NCBI RefSeq assembly: GCF_003311635.1
Contig: NZ_QEXL01000011.1
Span: forward strand, 84,302-140,636
Source of the DNA: Novacetimonas cocois
GTDB lineage: Bacteria > Pseudomonadota > Alphaproteobacteria > Acetobacterales > Acetobacteraceae
Reading direction: 5' to 3'
DNA length: 56,335 nucleotides
The stretch's first letter is position 1. Each line of letters opens with the position of its first letter. A program made the position numbers and the translations under genes. Shown piece after piece: positions 36,401-45,179 of this stretch. Below the pieces are notes generated by a model. It saw only the letters and a list, made by a program, of their open reading frames with translations, was not told the origin of the DNA and ran no database searches.

Positions 36401-38731
36401 GTGCCGGATTACGCGATGCTCAGCAAGATATTGGAAGTTCAAAAGGTCGGTCGGTTTGAACGCCTTGAGGCGTCGCGGATTACGTTCACGAAGGCCCTGC
36501 TTGTTTTCGGCGAAAACGGCTGGGGAAAGTCTACACTGGCGGATCTCCTGCGGTCCGCCGCGACCGGGTCTGCCGCGATCGTAGAAGGCCGGGAGACGCT
36601 TGCAAGCGCCGGCACTCAGAAGGTCCGTCTTCTTTTCGAAAGGCTGCCAGCAGAATATTCTTTAGGAGTATGGACAGGTCACAGGCCGATGATAGCGGTG
36701 TATGACCAATGTTTCATTAACGATAACGTCTATTCCGGCGATGCCGTGTCCTTGGATCATCTCAAGCGACAATATGGTATCGTGATTGGATCGACCGGAG
36801 TTTTGCTGGTTCGAGCTATCGACCAATTGACCGATCAGGTCAATGAATTCGATAAAGCTTTCCGAGATGCCGAGGCGATCATAAATGCGGCTTTGCGAAC
36901 GCACAACGTTCAGTTGAAGCTCCCAGCCTTTGTTGCTCTCGAAACCGACGATGCAATCATTCGCTTAATCGACGAGAAGACAACCGAAATCGGGATCGTT
37001 GAGAAATCGGCAGAGATCGCCCGACTAACGCTTCCTGACGCCTTGGACGTGCCGACTGAGGCCGCTATCTTTCAGAATGTCCTTGATCGTGGAATTGACG
37101 ACATGGCCACTGGCGCTCATCAGGCGCTTCATGATCACATTGCAAAGCATAGCAGGCAGCTTGCAAAGGGTGATGAACTTGTCTTGCCCCAAGAGGCATG
37201 GCTTGAAGCTGGGCTACAATATCAGAACTCGGATAAATGCGCCTTTTGCGGCCAGTTTTTGGCAGATCGTACGCTTATAGATATCTATACTGTATTCTTT
37301 AGCAATCAATACAAACTCCTCTCAGCTGAGGTTCGCAAGCGGCGCGCTACGCTTCAGCGTTATATTAATGGAGATTTTAAAAAACAGGTGCTGGGTAAGC
37401 TGGCAGAGAACGCGAGCCGTTGGCAGGCTTGGTGTACCCTCACAGGGGTACTGGCGCCAGAAGACAACAGCGATACAGTCAAAGAGTTGATAGGAGAGCT
37501 GGAGGAGTGCGCACGCGCCCTCAACCGTTTTTTTGAATTGAAACAAGAAGATCTAGCTGAGCCAGTAGCTCATCCAGATTTGCAAAATACACTTGCGATC
37601 TGGAGCGAGCGAAGGAAAGGTATTCTCACGCTAAACGAAGAAATTGAGGCCCATCGTACAACGCTCAATGCTTTGCGTGCAAAATACGCGGCGGGTAATC
37701 TTGGCAACCTGAAAGCCCAGCTTGCACTCTTGAACGCGCGGCGCCTCCGGGCCGACGCGACAATTCAAACGGCCGTTCTTAGCAGACAGAAGGCGGATGA
37801 GAATAAGACCCGTTACACAAACGAGCGTGCCAGACGTCGAGCCGAGTTAACTACATATTCTAATACTGTAGCGACGACCTTAGGTGGAAATATTAACACC
37901 TATCTACATAGACTGGGAGCTGGGTTTGAAATCGACTACCAGAAGCCAAATTTCCGGAGCAAAGAACCGGCTGCAGAATATCACATTTTGATAAAGAATG
38001 TACGTGTTCCTCCACGAAGCGGTGACGACAATATTGCTCAACCAAGTTTCCGGAACACTCTGTCAACGGGTGACAAATCGGTTTTGGCTCTCGCGTTTTT
38101 CTTGGCATCACTAGCATCGGACTCACGTCTTGCGGAAACGATTGTCGTTTTGGACGACCCGTTTACAAGCCTTGATGAATTCCGCCGAACATTCACGGCA
38201 AACGAAATCAAGAAATTGGTTTCTAAATCCAAACAGGTCATTGTCCTCTCCCACGACAAGGCCTTTCTTAGGCTCCTATGGGAACGCATCGATCACGCTC
38301 TTATTACATGTGTTGCCGTTCAGACCGGCGCACCGGGCATCTCAACGCTGACGCGCTTCGATATAGGGACTTCGACCCTGCCGCGGCACGAAACCGAGCG
38401 TACAAAAATGCTCGACTTTCTCGACGACACTGTTGGCGATCCGTCCGAAATCCGCGCGTTGCTCCGCAAGGTATTGGAGTATTTCTATAGACAGGCAGAC
38501 CCGCAGAGCTTTACTCAGAGCGAAACGCTGGACGGCATCATCCGAATCATGAAGAGTGCTCCGGCAGATTATGTTTATAAGGCAGCTTTAGAAACACTAG
38601 AAGAAATCAATTTTTATACCAGGAATTTCCATCATGCCCCGGTATCTGGAAGCGTGAACGAGGAAACGAACGTCGAGGAGCTTAAAATCTACTGCCGAAT
38701 GGTCCGTGATCTTACGCGCGGTGCCGTATGA
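36401..38731 (+). CDS. PrrC-like AAA ATPase (AAA_13 type), putative defence protein
   Basis: A 776-residue SMC/ABC-type ATPase. Walker A is FGENGWGKSTLADLL (residues 36-50). A long helical/coiled region separates it from the second half of the ATPase: signature LSTGDKSVLALAFFLA (~554), Walker B TIVVLDDPFTSLD (~580) and H-loop VIVLSHD (~613). CAFCGQFL near residue 280 may be half of a hook-like metal site. This split layout is shared with the anticodon-nuclease PrrC/RloC group and many phage-defence ATPases. The C-terminal 150 residues, with a His (NFHHAP), could be an effector, but I see no PrrC nuclease triad. The start is GTG at 36401 or ATG at 36416. The Ntn-hydrolase gene follows after 68 bp. 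Confidence 0.85.
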   Translation: MPDYAMLSKILEVQKVGRFERLEASRITFTKALLVFGENGWGKSTLADLLRSAATGSAAIVEGRETLASAGTQKVRLLFERLPAEYSLGVWTGHRPMIAVYDQCFINDNVYSGDAVSLDHLKRQYGIVIGSTGVLLVRAIDQLTDQVNEFDKAFRDAEAIINAALRTHNVQLKLPAFVALETDDAIIRLIDEKTTEIGIVEKSAEIARLTLPDALDVPTEAAIFQNVLDRGIDDMATGAHQALHDHIAKHSRQLAKGDELVLPQEAWLEAGLQYQNSDKCAFCGQFLADRTLIDIYTVFFSNQYKLLSAEVRKRRATLQRYINGDFKKQVLGKLAENASRWQAWCTLTGVLAPEDNSDTVKELIGELEECARALNRFFELKQEDLAEPVAHPDLQNTLAIWSERRKGILTLNEEIEAHRTTLNALRAKYAAGNLGNLKAQLALLNARRLRADATIQTAVLSRQKADENKTRYTNERARRRAELTTYSNTVATTLGGNINTYLHRLGAGFEIDYQKPNFRSKEPAAEYHILIKNVRVPPRSGDDNIAQPSFRNTLSTGDKSVLALAFFLASLASDSRLAETIVVLDDPFTSLDEFRRTFTANEIKKLVSKSKQVIVLSHDKAFLRLLWERIDHALITCVAVQTGAPGISTLTRFDIGTSTLPRHETERTKMLDFLDDTVGDPSEIRALLRKVLEYFYRQADPQSFTQSETLDGIIRIMKSAPADYVYKAALETLEEINFYTRNFHHAPVSGSVNEETNVEELKIYCRMVRDLTRGAV

Positions 38732-38799
38732 TATTGTGCAACAGATCATTAGATACTTTGTTGTACGTCACTATATGACATCGTCTTGAGAGGCACAGT

Positions 38800-39627
38800 T
38801 TGACCACACTCCTTTCCTGGGTGTCTTTCAGCGACACCGGAGAATCCCCCGACAAGCCCCGCGCTGTCTATCTCGCGTCTGACAGTAGGATCACTTGGAA
38901 CACCGCCGACCGTCGCTGGGACAGCGGTCGCAAGGTATTCGCGGTAACAACCGCGCCACATCTCTTCGGATTTTGTGGCGATGTCGTCCTTCCGAGTCTT
39001 ATCCTAGGCCAGGTGTCGGCGGCGATCGAGGCGGGCATCTTGATCGATCCACTTGCGACGGCGGACGAACAGCACCAAGCGGTGCTCGGCGCGGTTCGGC
39101 GCTGCGTAGCGACGACTGTTGCGACACCATCCCTCGACTTCACCATCCACCACCTGACGCGCTCGGCTGATTGGCCGAATACGGAGTTTCGTGCATGGAG
39201 AATTGATTACAATGTCACCGAACGGCAGTGCACGTCGTCGCCTATCGCCATTCCCGCGACTACCGGGCTTATTGAGTCTTTCGGCACAGGTCAGGATGCA
39301 GCAAGAGTGCATCGGACCAAATGGTTGGTCTCCGATATCGGCAACCGCAGTCGGGCAATCCTTTCCGCATTCCAAGATGCTATCATCTCGGGCGACGATC
39401 CCCTGTCTGGAGGCGCGCCCCAATTGGCGGCGCTTTACACCCGTGGTCCGCCCGAACAAATCGGCCTCGTCATCGGAGAACGTCGGTTCCTCAATGGGCT
39501 GGAGGTAGAGGTGTCGCCAATGCTAAATGCGGTCGAATGGCGAGACCAGCTTGGGCAGAGGGTTGATCCGGTAACGGGCCTCTTGAGGTCGGGTGCGCGG
39601 CGCTTTGTTCGCCCAGGTCGAATTTAG
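38800..39627 (+). CDS. Proteasome-like Ntn hydrolase (HslV-related)
   Basis: A 275-residue protein with a TTG start. After Met removal the chain starts TTLLSW, giving an N-terminal Thr nucleophile. AVYLASDSRITW then carries an Asp (Asp28) and SGRKVFAV a Lys (Lys45), matching the Thr1-Asp17-Lys33 triad of proteasome beta subunits and HslV with a small insertion, and LFGFCGDVVLPSLIL matches their FAG/FCG turn. The C-terminal half is longer than in HslV. It probably is a threonine protease or other Ntn amidohydrolase. It follows the AAA ATPase by 68 bp on the same strand, forming a two-gene unit that could couple ATP-driven sensing to proteolysis. Confidence 0.75.
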   Translation: MTTLLSWVSFSDTGESPDKPRAVYLASDSRITWNTADRRWDSGRKVFAVTTAPHLFGFCGDVVLPSLILGQVSAAIEAGILIDPLATADEQHQAVLGAVRRCVATTVATPSLDFTIHHLTRSADWPNTEFRAWRIDYNVTERQCTSSPIAIPATTGLIESFGTGQDAARVHRTKWLVSDIGNRSRAILSAFQDAIISGDDPLSGGAPQLAALYTRGPPEQIGLVIGERRFLNGLEVEVSPMLNAVEWRDQLGQRVDPVTGLLRSGARRFVRPGRI

Positions 39628-40141
39628 TCTTACGCCCGCCGAGCACTGCACCGCGCCGGGATCGGCATAGACCAACGTTCGTACTTCGTGCGTTCATGTC
39701 CGCTTTCTGGAATCGAAGATTTAGCCGGCAAGGTCTGCGAAGAGGCGCAGCCTGCCTGTCTGTATCCTTGATGCGGATAAGCAGTTGAGCGGGAAACGGA
39801 ATAGCCGGTTTTAAGCTCGCTTAGCATAGCTCTATATCTTGATGCGTCGTGGTTGAGACGTGTATTGAAAAACGGCATTAGCTTTTGCCAGAGCACCCTC
39901 CAGAAGGTCGACAGCAACTGCTTTGCCGCCGTGTATGTTCGCTTGAGACGCGGATTGACTGCAAAAGGCGTCTCAAAAAGGGAACACACAGGCCAAGACC
40001 ACAATTTCCGAAAAAAATGCCGAATAGCCCCATAACCAGCGAGAAGGGCACTATCGTCTATGCAGCAAAGATAGCATTCCGTGCCTCGCCAAATGCGCGT
40101 CAGATTTTCCGGGGTGAGAAGTTTGACCTGGTCGCCGCGAC
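39628..40141. other. Gap with no supported gene
   Basis: A 124-codon minus-strand frame (39630-40004) and short plus-strand frames exist, but none has a good start, known motifs or convincing composition. It may be decayed island DNA next to the insertion sequences. Confidence 0.45.
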
Positions 40142-40417
40142 TTAATCAAGGATCGCACGCCCTTCCTCGTCCTCGCTCACCCGCTGGCGCGGCGGAACCG
40201 CTTCTCCATGCAGTTGGGAGCGCAGATCCTCCCAACATTCCTGAAAGACGTTCCAATTGTACTCGTCGTAGGTTCCTTTGAAGATAATCGGGCAGATTTC
40301 AATACGGGGGAGATCAGACCCATTTCTCCCAGCATCAATCGCCCGCCGCAGCATCTTTGCCCACATGGAATTCACGCAGTCGACGCAGCCGATTTGCTGC
40401 TCGACCAAGGGAGACAC
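40142..40417 (-). CDS. Small hypothetical protein or gene remnant beside IS5
   Basis: A frame ending at 40142 encodes WAKMLRRAIDAGRNGSDLPR, ICPIIFKGTYDEYNWNVFQE and an acidic tail. A GTG at 40417 could start a 91-residue protein. The frame is open up to the IS5 end (40430), and joining it to the far side of both insertion sequences (42749 on) meets a stop after ten codons, so the ISs seem to lie at the edge of this gene rather than within a long one. Function unknown. Confidence 0.4.
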   Translation of the reverse strand: MSPLVEQQIGCVDCVNSMWAKMLRRAIDAGRNGSDLPRIEICPIIFKGTYDEYNWNVFQECWEDLRSQLHGEAVPPRQRVSEDEEGRAILD

Positions 40418-40430
40418 AAATAAGCGGCTA

Positions 40431-41292
40431 GAGGGTGTTATGCACATTGGGCGAGCATAGCTGCATTTCTAAGCATGAAACATGCGAATGCGATGACATG
40501 GAGACTTGCGAGGGGTGAGGCATAACGCTCGTAATCTTTGACGAGCCTACGACAGCGTGTTGCCCATGCGAAAGATCGCTCGACAACCCATCGGCGCGGC
40601 AGCAGGACAAAGCCACGTTTGGCTTCGAGCAACCTGACAAACTCAAGGGAGATCCCTTGGGCCCGTACTGTCCCGGTAGTTTTCTCGCCGGTATATCCCT
40701 GATCGACATAGGCCAGTTCAACGCTCTTGTCCGTTGCATCCTGAATGGCGGCGGCAAGACGTCCGACCTCGGCGCGATCATCCCGACTGGGTGGTGTGAC
40801 ATGCAGGGCTAGTAGGTGCCCAAGCGTGTCCATGGCCATGTGCAGCTTTGATCCCTTTTTGCGCCTGGCTCCATCATATCCGGCGCGGGAACCGCTTTCC
40901 GGCGTCGAACGTAATGTCCGGCTGTCGAGAATGGCTGCCGTTGGCTCCGCCCTGCGGCCAGAAGCGATACGCAGCACGGCACGCAGATCAGACACCAACG
41001 CATCAAAACAGCCTGCCTCCATCCAACGACGGGATTGCTGGTAGACCGCTGACCACGGCGGAAGGTCGTTCGGCATGGCCCGCCAGGCTATCCCGTAGCG
41101 GATCACGTAACGCAATCCATTGAACAGTTCGCGCAATGCGTGATGTCGTTGTTGCGCATCCTCGCGCATCAGGACCAGATACGGGACAACCAGAGACCAT
41201 TCTTCGTCCGATACATCAGAGGGATACGGTTTGCGTGCAGGCATCATCCCTTATTATTGCACCACGCAGGCACGAAAGTACATAACACCCTC
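40431..41292 (-). mobile_element. Complete IS5-family insertion sequence
   Basis: 862 bp bounded by inverted repeats GAGGGTGTTATG / CATAACACCCTC with a TA duplication at each end (40429-40430 and 41293-41294). It is inserted exactly into the TA of the CTAG target duplication of the neighbouring IS1182 element, so it arrived later. A degraded copy lies at 1664-1990. Confidence 0.93.
40438..41247 (-). CDS. IS5-family transposase
   Basis: A 269-residue DDE transposase, intact in one frame. The N-terminal DUF4096-like domain has YPSDVSDEEWSLVVPYL and LRYVIRYGIAWRAMPNDLPPW; the catalytic part has ILDSRTLRSTPESG (first Asp), YVDQGYTGEKT (second Asp) and RRWVVERSFAWATRCRRLVKDYER (catalytic Glu). 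It ends only 7 bp inside the right repeat. Probably active. Confidence 0.95.
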   Translation of the reverse strand: MMPARKPYPSDVSDEEWSLVVPYLVLMREDAQQRHHALRELFNGLRYVIRYGIAWRAMPNDLPPWSAVYQQSRRWMEAGCFDALVSDLRAVLRIASGRRAEPTAAILDSRTLRSTPESGSRAGYDGARRKKGSKLHMAMDTLGHLLALHVTPPSRDDRAEVGRLAAAIQDATDKSVELAYVDQGYTGEKTTGTVRAQGISLEFVRLLEAKRGFVLLPRRWVVERSFAWATRCRRLVKDYERYASPLASLHVIAFACFMLRNAAMLAQCA

Positions 41293-41295
41293 TAG

Positions 41296-42744
41296 CAGCC
41301 TGTCGGGTTGGGCATTTTGCGGCTGATAACGCCGAGGCAGACCCGGCTTATGCTGCGTGAAGCCGAGCCATTCTTTTGCAGTTGTATGCGAGAGCGACGA
41401 GTGTCCATTCGGTCGTAACTTTTGCAAGGCTGCGCAGACTGAATCTTCTGAACCCCATGATGCTTTTGATAATTCCAAAGACCGGTTCAACGGTCTGTTT
41501 TCGTAGTCTGTAAACATCTCCGGCTTCTGTGGTTTCCAGCCTGTCCTTCATGGCTAGCCGCCAGGGTTCGGTTATCCGGCGTGGCTCCTTGTTTTCAGGA
41601 GGTGGCCGGAAATCATATGGCCTGCGGGCGCGAAGCCGTCCGATGGCGACCAGCGGATCGATGCCTTTTTTCCGCAGGTCCCGGACTGCCTGCCCGTTGG
41701 CGTAACCGGTGTCGGCGAGCACTGTCTTTGGGAGACCGATCGTGTTTTCCATCGACAGCACCGTGCTGGTAAAGGACGGCGCGTCCGCTGACGTGGCGAC
41801 AACGCCGGTTGTCACGATCAGCTGGCTGCCTTCAGCGCAGACCACAGCCTGAGCATTGTAAGCCTGCCGGAACTCATGGGCGTCCGAACGCCGCATGAGG
41901 CGGCTGTCCGGATCAGTCAGGCTGATCTGTCTCTCGGGTGGTGGTTCATCATCGGGCGGTTTCGGCGCCCGGCCGCGACGCCCTGTTTTTGCGTCATAGA
42001 CGGCTTTCTTTTTCTCGTATGCCGGTCGCGCCGCCTCGGCCTGAGCCTTCGCGTCAGCTTCCAGCCGGGCGCAGGCTTCATCCAGCTTCGCTTTCAGCGT
42101 TTCCCGGCGGGCAAGTTCTTCCGGCAATGCCTGCGGATCACTGTCTGTGGCGTCCGCGTGCTCCGCCTGTTCCATCAGTTTCGCGATATCCACCCCCAAC
42201 TGTTCACGCAGGGCCCTGATCCGGTCGTAGCGCAGGGAGCGGTATTTCGAGGCGTCGGCATCAATCTTCGTGCCGTCGATCGACACCACACCCAGACGCA
42301 GCAGGCCCGTCTCGCGCGCCAGAAGCAGGACCTGCGCAAATGCAGCTTCAATGGCCGTCCGGTTCGTTCGGCGAAAGGCGGCAATCGTGTCGTGATCCGG
42401 ATGCAGGTTCGCCGCCACGAAGCGCACCCCGATGTCACGATATGTCGCCCGCTCGATCCGCCGTGAGGAAAAAATCCCGTTCGCGTAACTGAAAATCAGA
42501 AGAGCCAGCATCAGCCGCGGATGATACTGCGCCTTGCCACCCGTGCGCACCGGCACGCAGAACGCGGTCATCGGAACCCGCTCAACAGCGGCAACAATGA
42601 AATGCGCCATATCGTCAGCCGGAAGCCACGACTTCAAATCAGGCGGCAGAAGATACGGCTGAGACCGGTCAAACGGGATAAAGCTGCTCATCTCATAACC
42701 TTACAACCGCCCCCCTTCACAGGGTACCCCAACCCGACAGGCTG
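41296..42744 (-). mobile_element. Complete IS1182-family insertion sequence
   Basis: 1449 bp with inverted repeats CAGCCTGTCGGGTTGGG at both ends, flanked by CTAG (42745-42748 on the right; on the left the CTAG is split by the later IS5 insertion). A second, related copy ends at 664. Confidence 0.93.
41348..42691 (-). CDS. IS1182-family transposase
   Basis: A 447-residue intact DDE transposase. It begins FIPFDRSQPYLLPPDLKSWL, has the DUF772-type N-terminal domain (YHPRLMLALLIFSYANGIFSSRRIE in two blocks), the first catalytic Asp in VVSIDGTKIDADAS, a Lys/Ala-rich helical linker, the second Asp in VLADTGYANG, and the Glu in RKQTVEPVFGIIKSIMGFRRFSLR (two blocks). Length is normal for the family. 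Confidence 0.95.
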   Translation of the reverse strand: MSSFIPFDRSQPYLLPPDLKSWLPADDMAHFIVAAVERVPMTAFCVPVRTGGKAQYHPRLMLALLIFSYANGIFSSRRIERATYRDIGVRFVAANLHPDHDTIAAFRRTNRTAIEAAFAQVLLLARETGLLRLGVVSIDGTKIDADASKYRSLRYDRIRALREQLGVDIAKLMEQAEHADATDSDPQALPEELARRETLKAKLDEACARLEADAKAQAEAARPAYEKKKAVYDAKTGRRGRAPKPPDDEPPPERQISLTDPDSRLMRRSDAHEFRQAYNAQAVVCAEGSQLIVTTGVVATSADAPSFTSTVLSMENTIGLPKTVLADTGYANGQAVRDLRKKGIDPLVAIGRLRARRPYDFRPPPENKEPRRITEPWRLAMKDRLETTEAGDVYRLRKQTVEPVFGIIKSIMGFRRFSLRSLAKVTTEWTLVALAYNCKRMARLHAA

Positions 42745-42863
42745 CTAGGAGGCAGGCCGCCTCAACCGGACTGCCTGTCAAATCCAACTCTAAAAAAAAC
42801 CACGACGTTTCACGAATGAGGCAACAAAATGTGATAGATCGGAGTTCGTTTTTTTGAACTTTC

Positions 42864-42878
42864 GTTCGTTATATGTTC
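42864..42878 (+). promoter_or_regulatory. LexA-type box in the promoter of the methylase operon
   Basis: GTTCGTTATATGTTC fits the alphaproteobacterial SOS consensus (GTTC-N7-GTTC), the same as the imuA box. It lies between a possible -35 (TTGAAC, 42854-42859) and -10 (TATTAT-like at ~42878-42885), about 90 bp before the ribbon-helix-helix gene. A neighbouring inverted repeat GTTC-N8-GAAC (42844-42859) could be a second operator. Confidence 0.65.
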
Positions 42879-42966
42879 TATTATTAAGAGAGTGATTCTG
42901 CGGTTGCCTTACTTTCTCTGAAAATGCAAAATATGCAGCGGATAGCCGCGGATTGATTCGGAGTGA

Positions 42967-43170
42967 ATGATGGGTAAGGATGGCAAGGACGCTCATCGGG
43001 TGACTGCCACCCTAACAAAACAGCAGCATGCTGAGATGACGCGTCTGGCGCGTAAATATGGCATGACAACTGCATGGCTTGTGCGCAGAGCCTGCGAACG
43101 CCTGATTGAACAAGAAAATGGCGGCCCGCTACTACCTTTGGGTCTGGGGAACCTTAATGCTGAGCGCTGA
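42967..43170 (+). CDS. Small ribbon-helix-helix protein before the methylase
   Basis: A 67-residue protein. HRVTATLTKQQHAEMTRLARKYGMTTAWLVRRACERLIEQ has the strand-helix-helix pattern of CopG/Arc DNA-binding proteins (a basic strand, then two helices separated by G-M-T-T). It overlaps the methyltransferase start by 14 bp, so the two are translationally coupled. By analogy with controller proteins of restriction-modification systems, it may repress its own operon. The start may be 42967 or 42970. Confidence 0.75.
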   Translation: MMGKDGKDAHRVTATLTKQQHAEMTRLARKYGMTTAWLVRRACERLIEQENGGPLLPLGLGNLNAER

Positions 43171-44314
43171 GCTTTTTTGCGGTTGCGGAGGATTGGCACT
43201 CGGCATGTCGAGGGCTGGCTTTGAGCATGTGGTACTCGCGGAATGGAACAACGACGCTGTCACGACCCTCCTTCACAACAAAAAGCGCCGCATTAAGCAC
43301 ATTGCTCAGTGGCCCGTTACCGGCGTGACAGATGTAAGGGATGTGTCTTGGACATCCCATGCTGGCAAAATTCGTGTCGTTTCCGGTGGCCCTCCATGTC
43401 AGCCATTTGGAATTGGTGGAAAAAAACGCGGCCACGAAGACGATCGTGACATGTGGCCGGAAGCAATAAGAGCAGTTCGAGAGGCTCGCCCGGACGCTTT
43501 CTTGTTTGAGAATGTCAGGAATCTTGCTGGCCCTAGATTTCAATCCTATCTTGAATGGATTGCTTTACATCTTCGCCATCCGGACGTAGTGCGTCGTGGC
43601 AATGAAACTTATGCCGGCCATCTAGAACGACTGTCGCATATAGGGCGCGAGGGAGATTATCGTGTTCATATTCAGGTCGTGAACGCAGCGGATTACGGTG
43701 CTCCTCAAATCCGTCATCGTGTTCTAATCTTTGGCATTGCGTCTGATCTGAACATTATCCCCGATACGATGAAGCCCACGCATTCCCGAGATCGCCTACT
43801 TTGGGATCAATATGTAACAGGAACTTATTGGGATCGTCACGGTATGCCTTGCAAACAGCCCCCGAAAACCGGGCCTAACGCATCTCGTATCGCAAAATTG
43901 AAAGCCCGTAAGAATGAGCCGGAGGGACGTCCTTGGGTTACCGTACGGGATGCTTTGATGGGACTGGGAGAACCAGACGGGGTAAATAATCACGTCATGC
44001 AATCGGGTGCCCGCGTGTATCCCGGACACACTGGAAGTCCCATGGATTTACCCGCCAAAGCCCTCAAGGCAGGGGATCATGGTGTACCCGGTGGGGAAAA
44101 CATGGCTGTAAGAGACGATGGTAGCGTCCGATATTTTACCACACGAGAAGCGGCACGGTTGGTCGGTTTACCTGATAACTATGTCTTTCCAAGATCTTGG
44201 ACGGAAAGCATGAGGCAATTAGGTAATGCCGTCCCTACTCAATTAGGAGAAGCAGCAGGGCTCTGGATAAGACATTTTTTGATGCAAGCAGATAAACTTC
44301 AACACGCGGCTTGA
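43157..44314 (+). CDS. DNA cytosine-5 methyltransferase of a type II R-M system
   Basis: A 385-residue m5C methyltransferase. Conserved motifs appear in order: I (AELFCGCGGLALGMSRAGF), IV (GGPPCQPFG with catalytic Cys), VI (FLFENVRNL), VIII (QIRHRVLIFG), the variable target-recognition region (~residues 200-310) and X (QLGNAVPTQLGEAAG). It protects host DNA from the partner Eco29kI-like nuclease, so its target is probably CCGCGG, by inference. The ATG at 43157 lies within the preceding small gene. The nuclease and vsr genes are convergent on the other side of an IS5 remnant. Confidence 0.94.
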   Translation: MLSAELFCGCGGLALGMSRAGFEHVVLAEWNNDAVTTLLHNKKRRIKHIAQWPVTGVTDVRDVSWTSHAGKIRVVSGGPPCQPFGIGGKKRGHEDDRDMWPEAIRAVREARPDAFLFENVRNLAGPRFQSYLEWIALHLRHPDVVRRGNETYAGHLERLSHIGREGDYRVHIQVVNAADYGAPQIRHRVLIFGIASDLNIIPDTMKPTHSRDRLLWDQYVTGTYWDRHGMPCKQPPKTGPNASRIAKLKARKNEPEGRPWVTVRDALMGLGEPDGVNNHVMQSGARVYPGHTGSPMDLPAKALKAGDHGVPGGENMAVRDDGSVRYFTTREAARLVGLPDNYVFPRSWTESMRQLGNAVPTQLGEAAGLWIRHFLMQADKLQHAA

Positions 44315-44371
44315 AAAAATAGGCCTATGAATCATGGCTCCCAAGGATGAAAATTTCTTGGAGATTTTCCA

Positions 44372-45092
44372 GGATCTGTTGGGAATTATGCCTTTTTCAA
44401 GCATCTGAATGTGATTCAGAATCCATATGGATCGCTTCGTACCGACAGACGCCCAATGGGTAAAAATAGAACCGCTGTGCCTTGGCAAGAAACAAGAAAA
44501 CAGATCGCGGGCGCAGCGGGCAGGACAACCGTCTTTTCATCGATGCTATATTGTGGATAGCCCGGACAGGAAGTCCGTTGCGGGATCTGCCGATGTATTT
44601 CGAGCACTGGAACTCGGTTTACTCACGCTACAGCGACTGGACGAAAACCGGGGTTTTCCAGAAGATTTTCGAAGCCGTCTCTGATGACCTCGACATGGAA
44701 TATGCGATGATCGACGCCACGGTGGTACGGGTTCACCGCCATGACCAGAGCGCAAAAGGAGAACCCGAAGTCAGGCGATCGGGGTGGCGCCCCTTCTTGA
44801 ACCGGCAGATCTTGGGGCGCTTTTTGCCTACAAGGCATTCGACGTCCACTGGATCGTAGACGCCATACGCGCGCAAGGTGCCTGCGTGGTCATTCCCCAG
44901 CGCAGGAACCGTATCGACAGATGCCCGTTCGATGGAGTCCTGTTCAAGACGCGCCATCTCGTCGAGAACTTCTTCTGCAAATTCAAGAAGTTCAAGCGTA
45001 TCGCAATGCGAAGCGACAAGATAGACAGATCATTTGCAACGATGTTTCATCTCCGCTGCAATCATCAATTTACGTTAATTCCCAACAGGCCC
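44372..45092 (+). pseudogene. IS5-family element remnant with broken transposase
   Basis: Bounded by imperfect inverted repeats CTGTTGGGAATTA (left, ~44376) and TTAATTCCCAACAG (right, ~45088). The transposase is in at least three frames: FVPTDAQWVKIEPL (44427 on), then FIDAILWIARTGSPLRDLP and YAMIDATVVRVHRHDQ (44482 on), then LLEPADLGALFAYKAFD and VENFFCKFKKFKRIAMRSDK (44784 on). The middle of the gene is missing. It sits between the convergent methylase and nuclease genes of the R-M system without breaking either. Confidence 0.85.
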
Positions 45093-45179
45093 CAGAAAAA
45101 ATAAAATTTATCTCAAATATGGATAGGATGCCTTAAGAGAAATTTTTATTCAATAATAATTATCAGATATCCATAAATT

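Noticed and set aside
36401-38731. Calling the AAA ATPase a PrrC anticodon nuclease
   Set aside because: The ATPase half fits, but I could not find the PrrC nuclease residues in the C-terminal part, so only PrrC-like is justified.
42844-42859. GTTC-N8-GAAC as a LexA box
   Set aside because: The inverted orientation does not fit the direct-repeat alphaproteobacterial site; kept only as a possible second operator.
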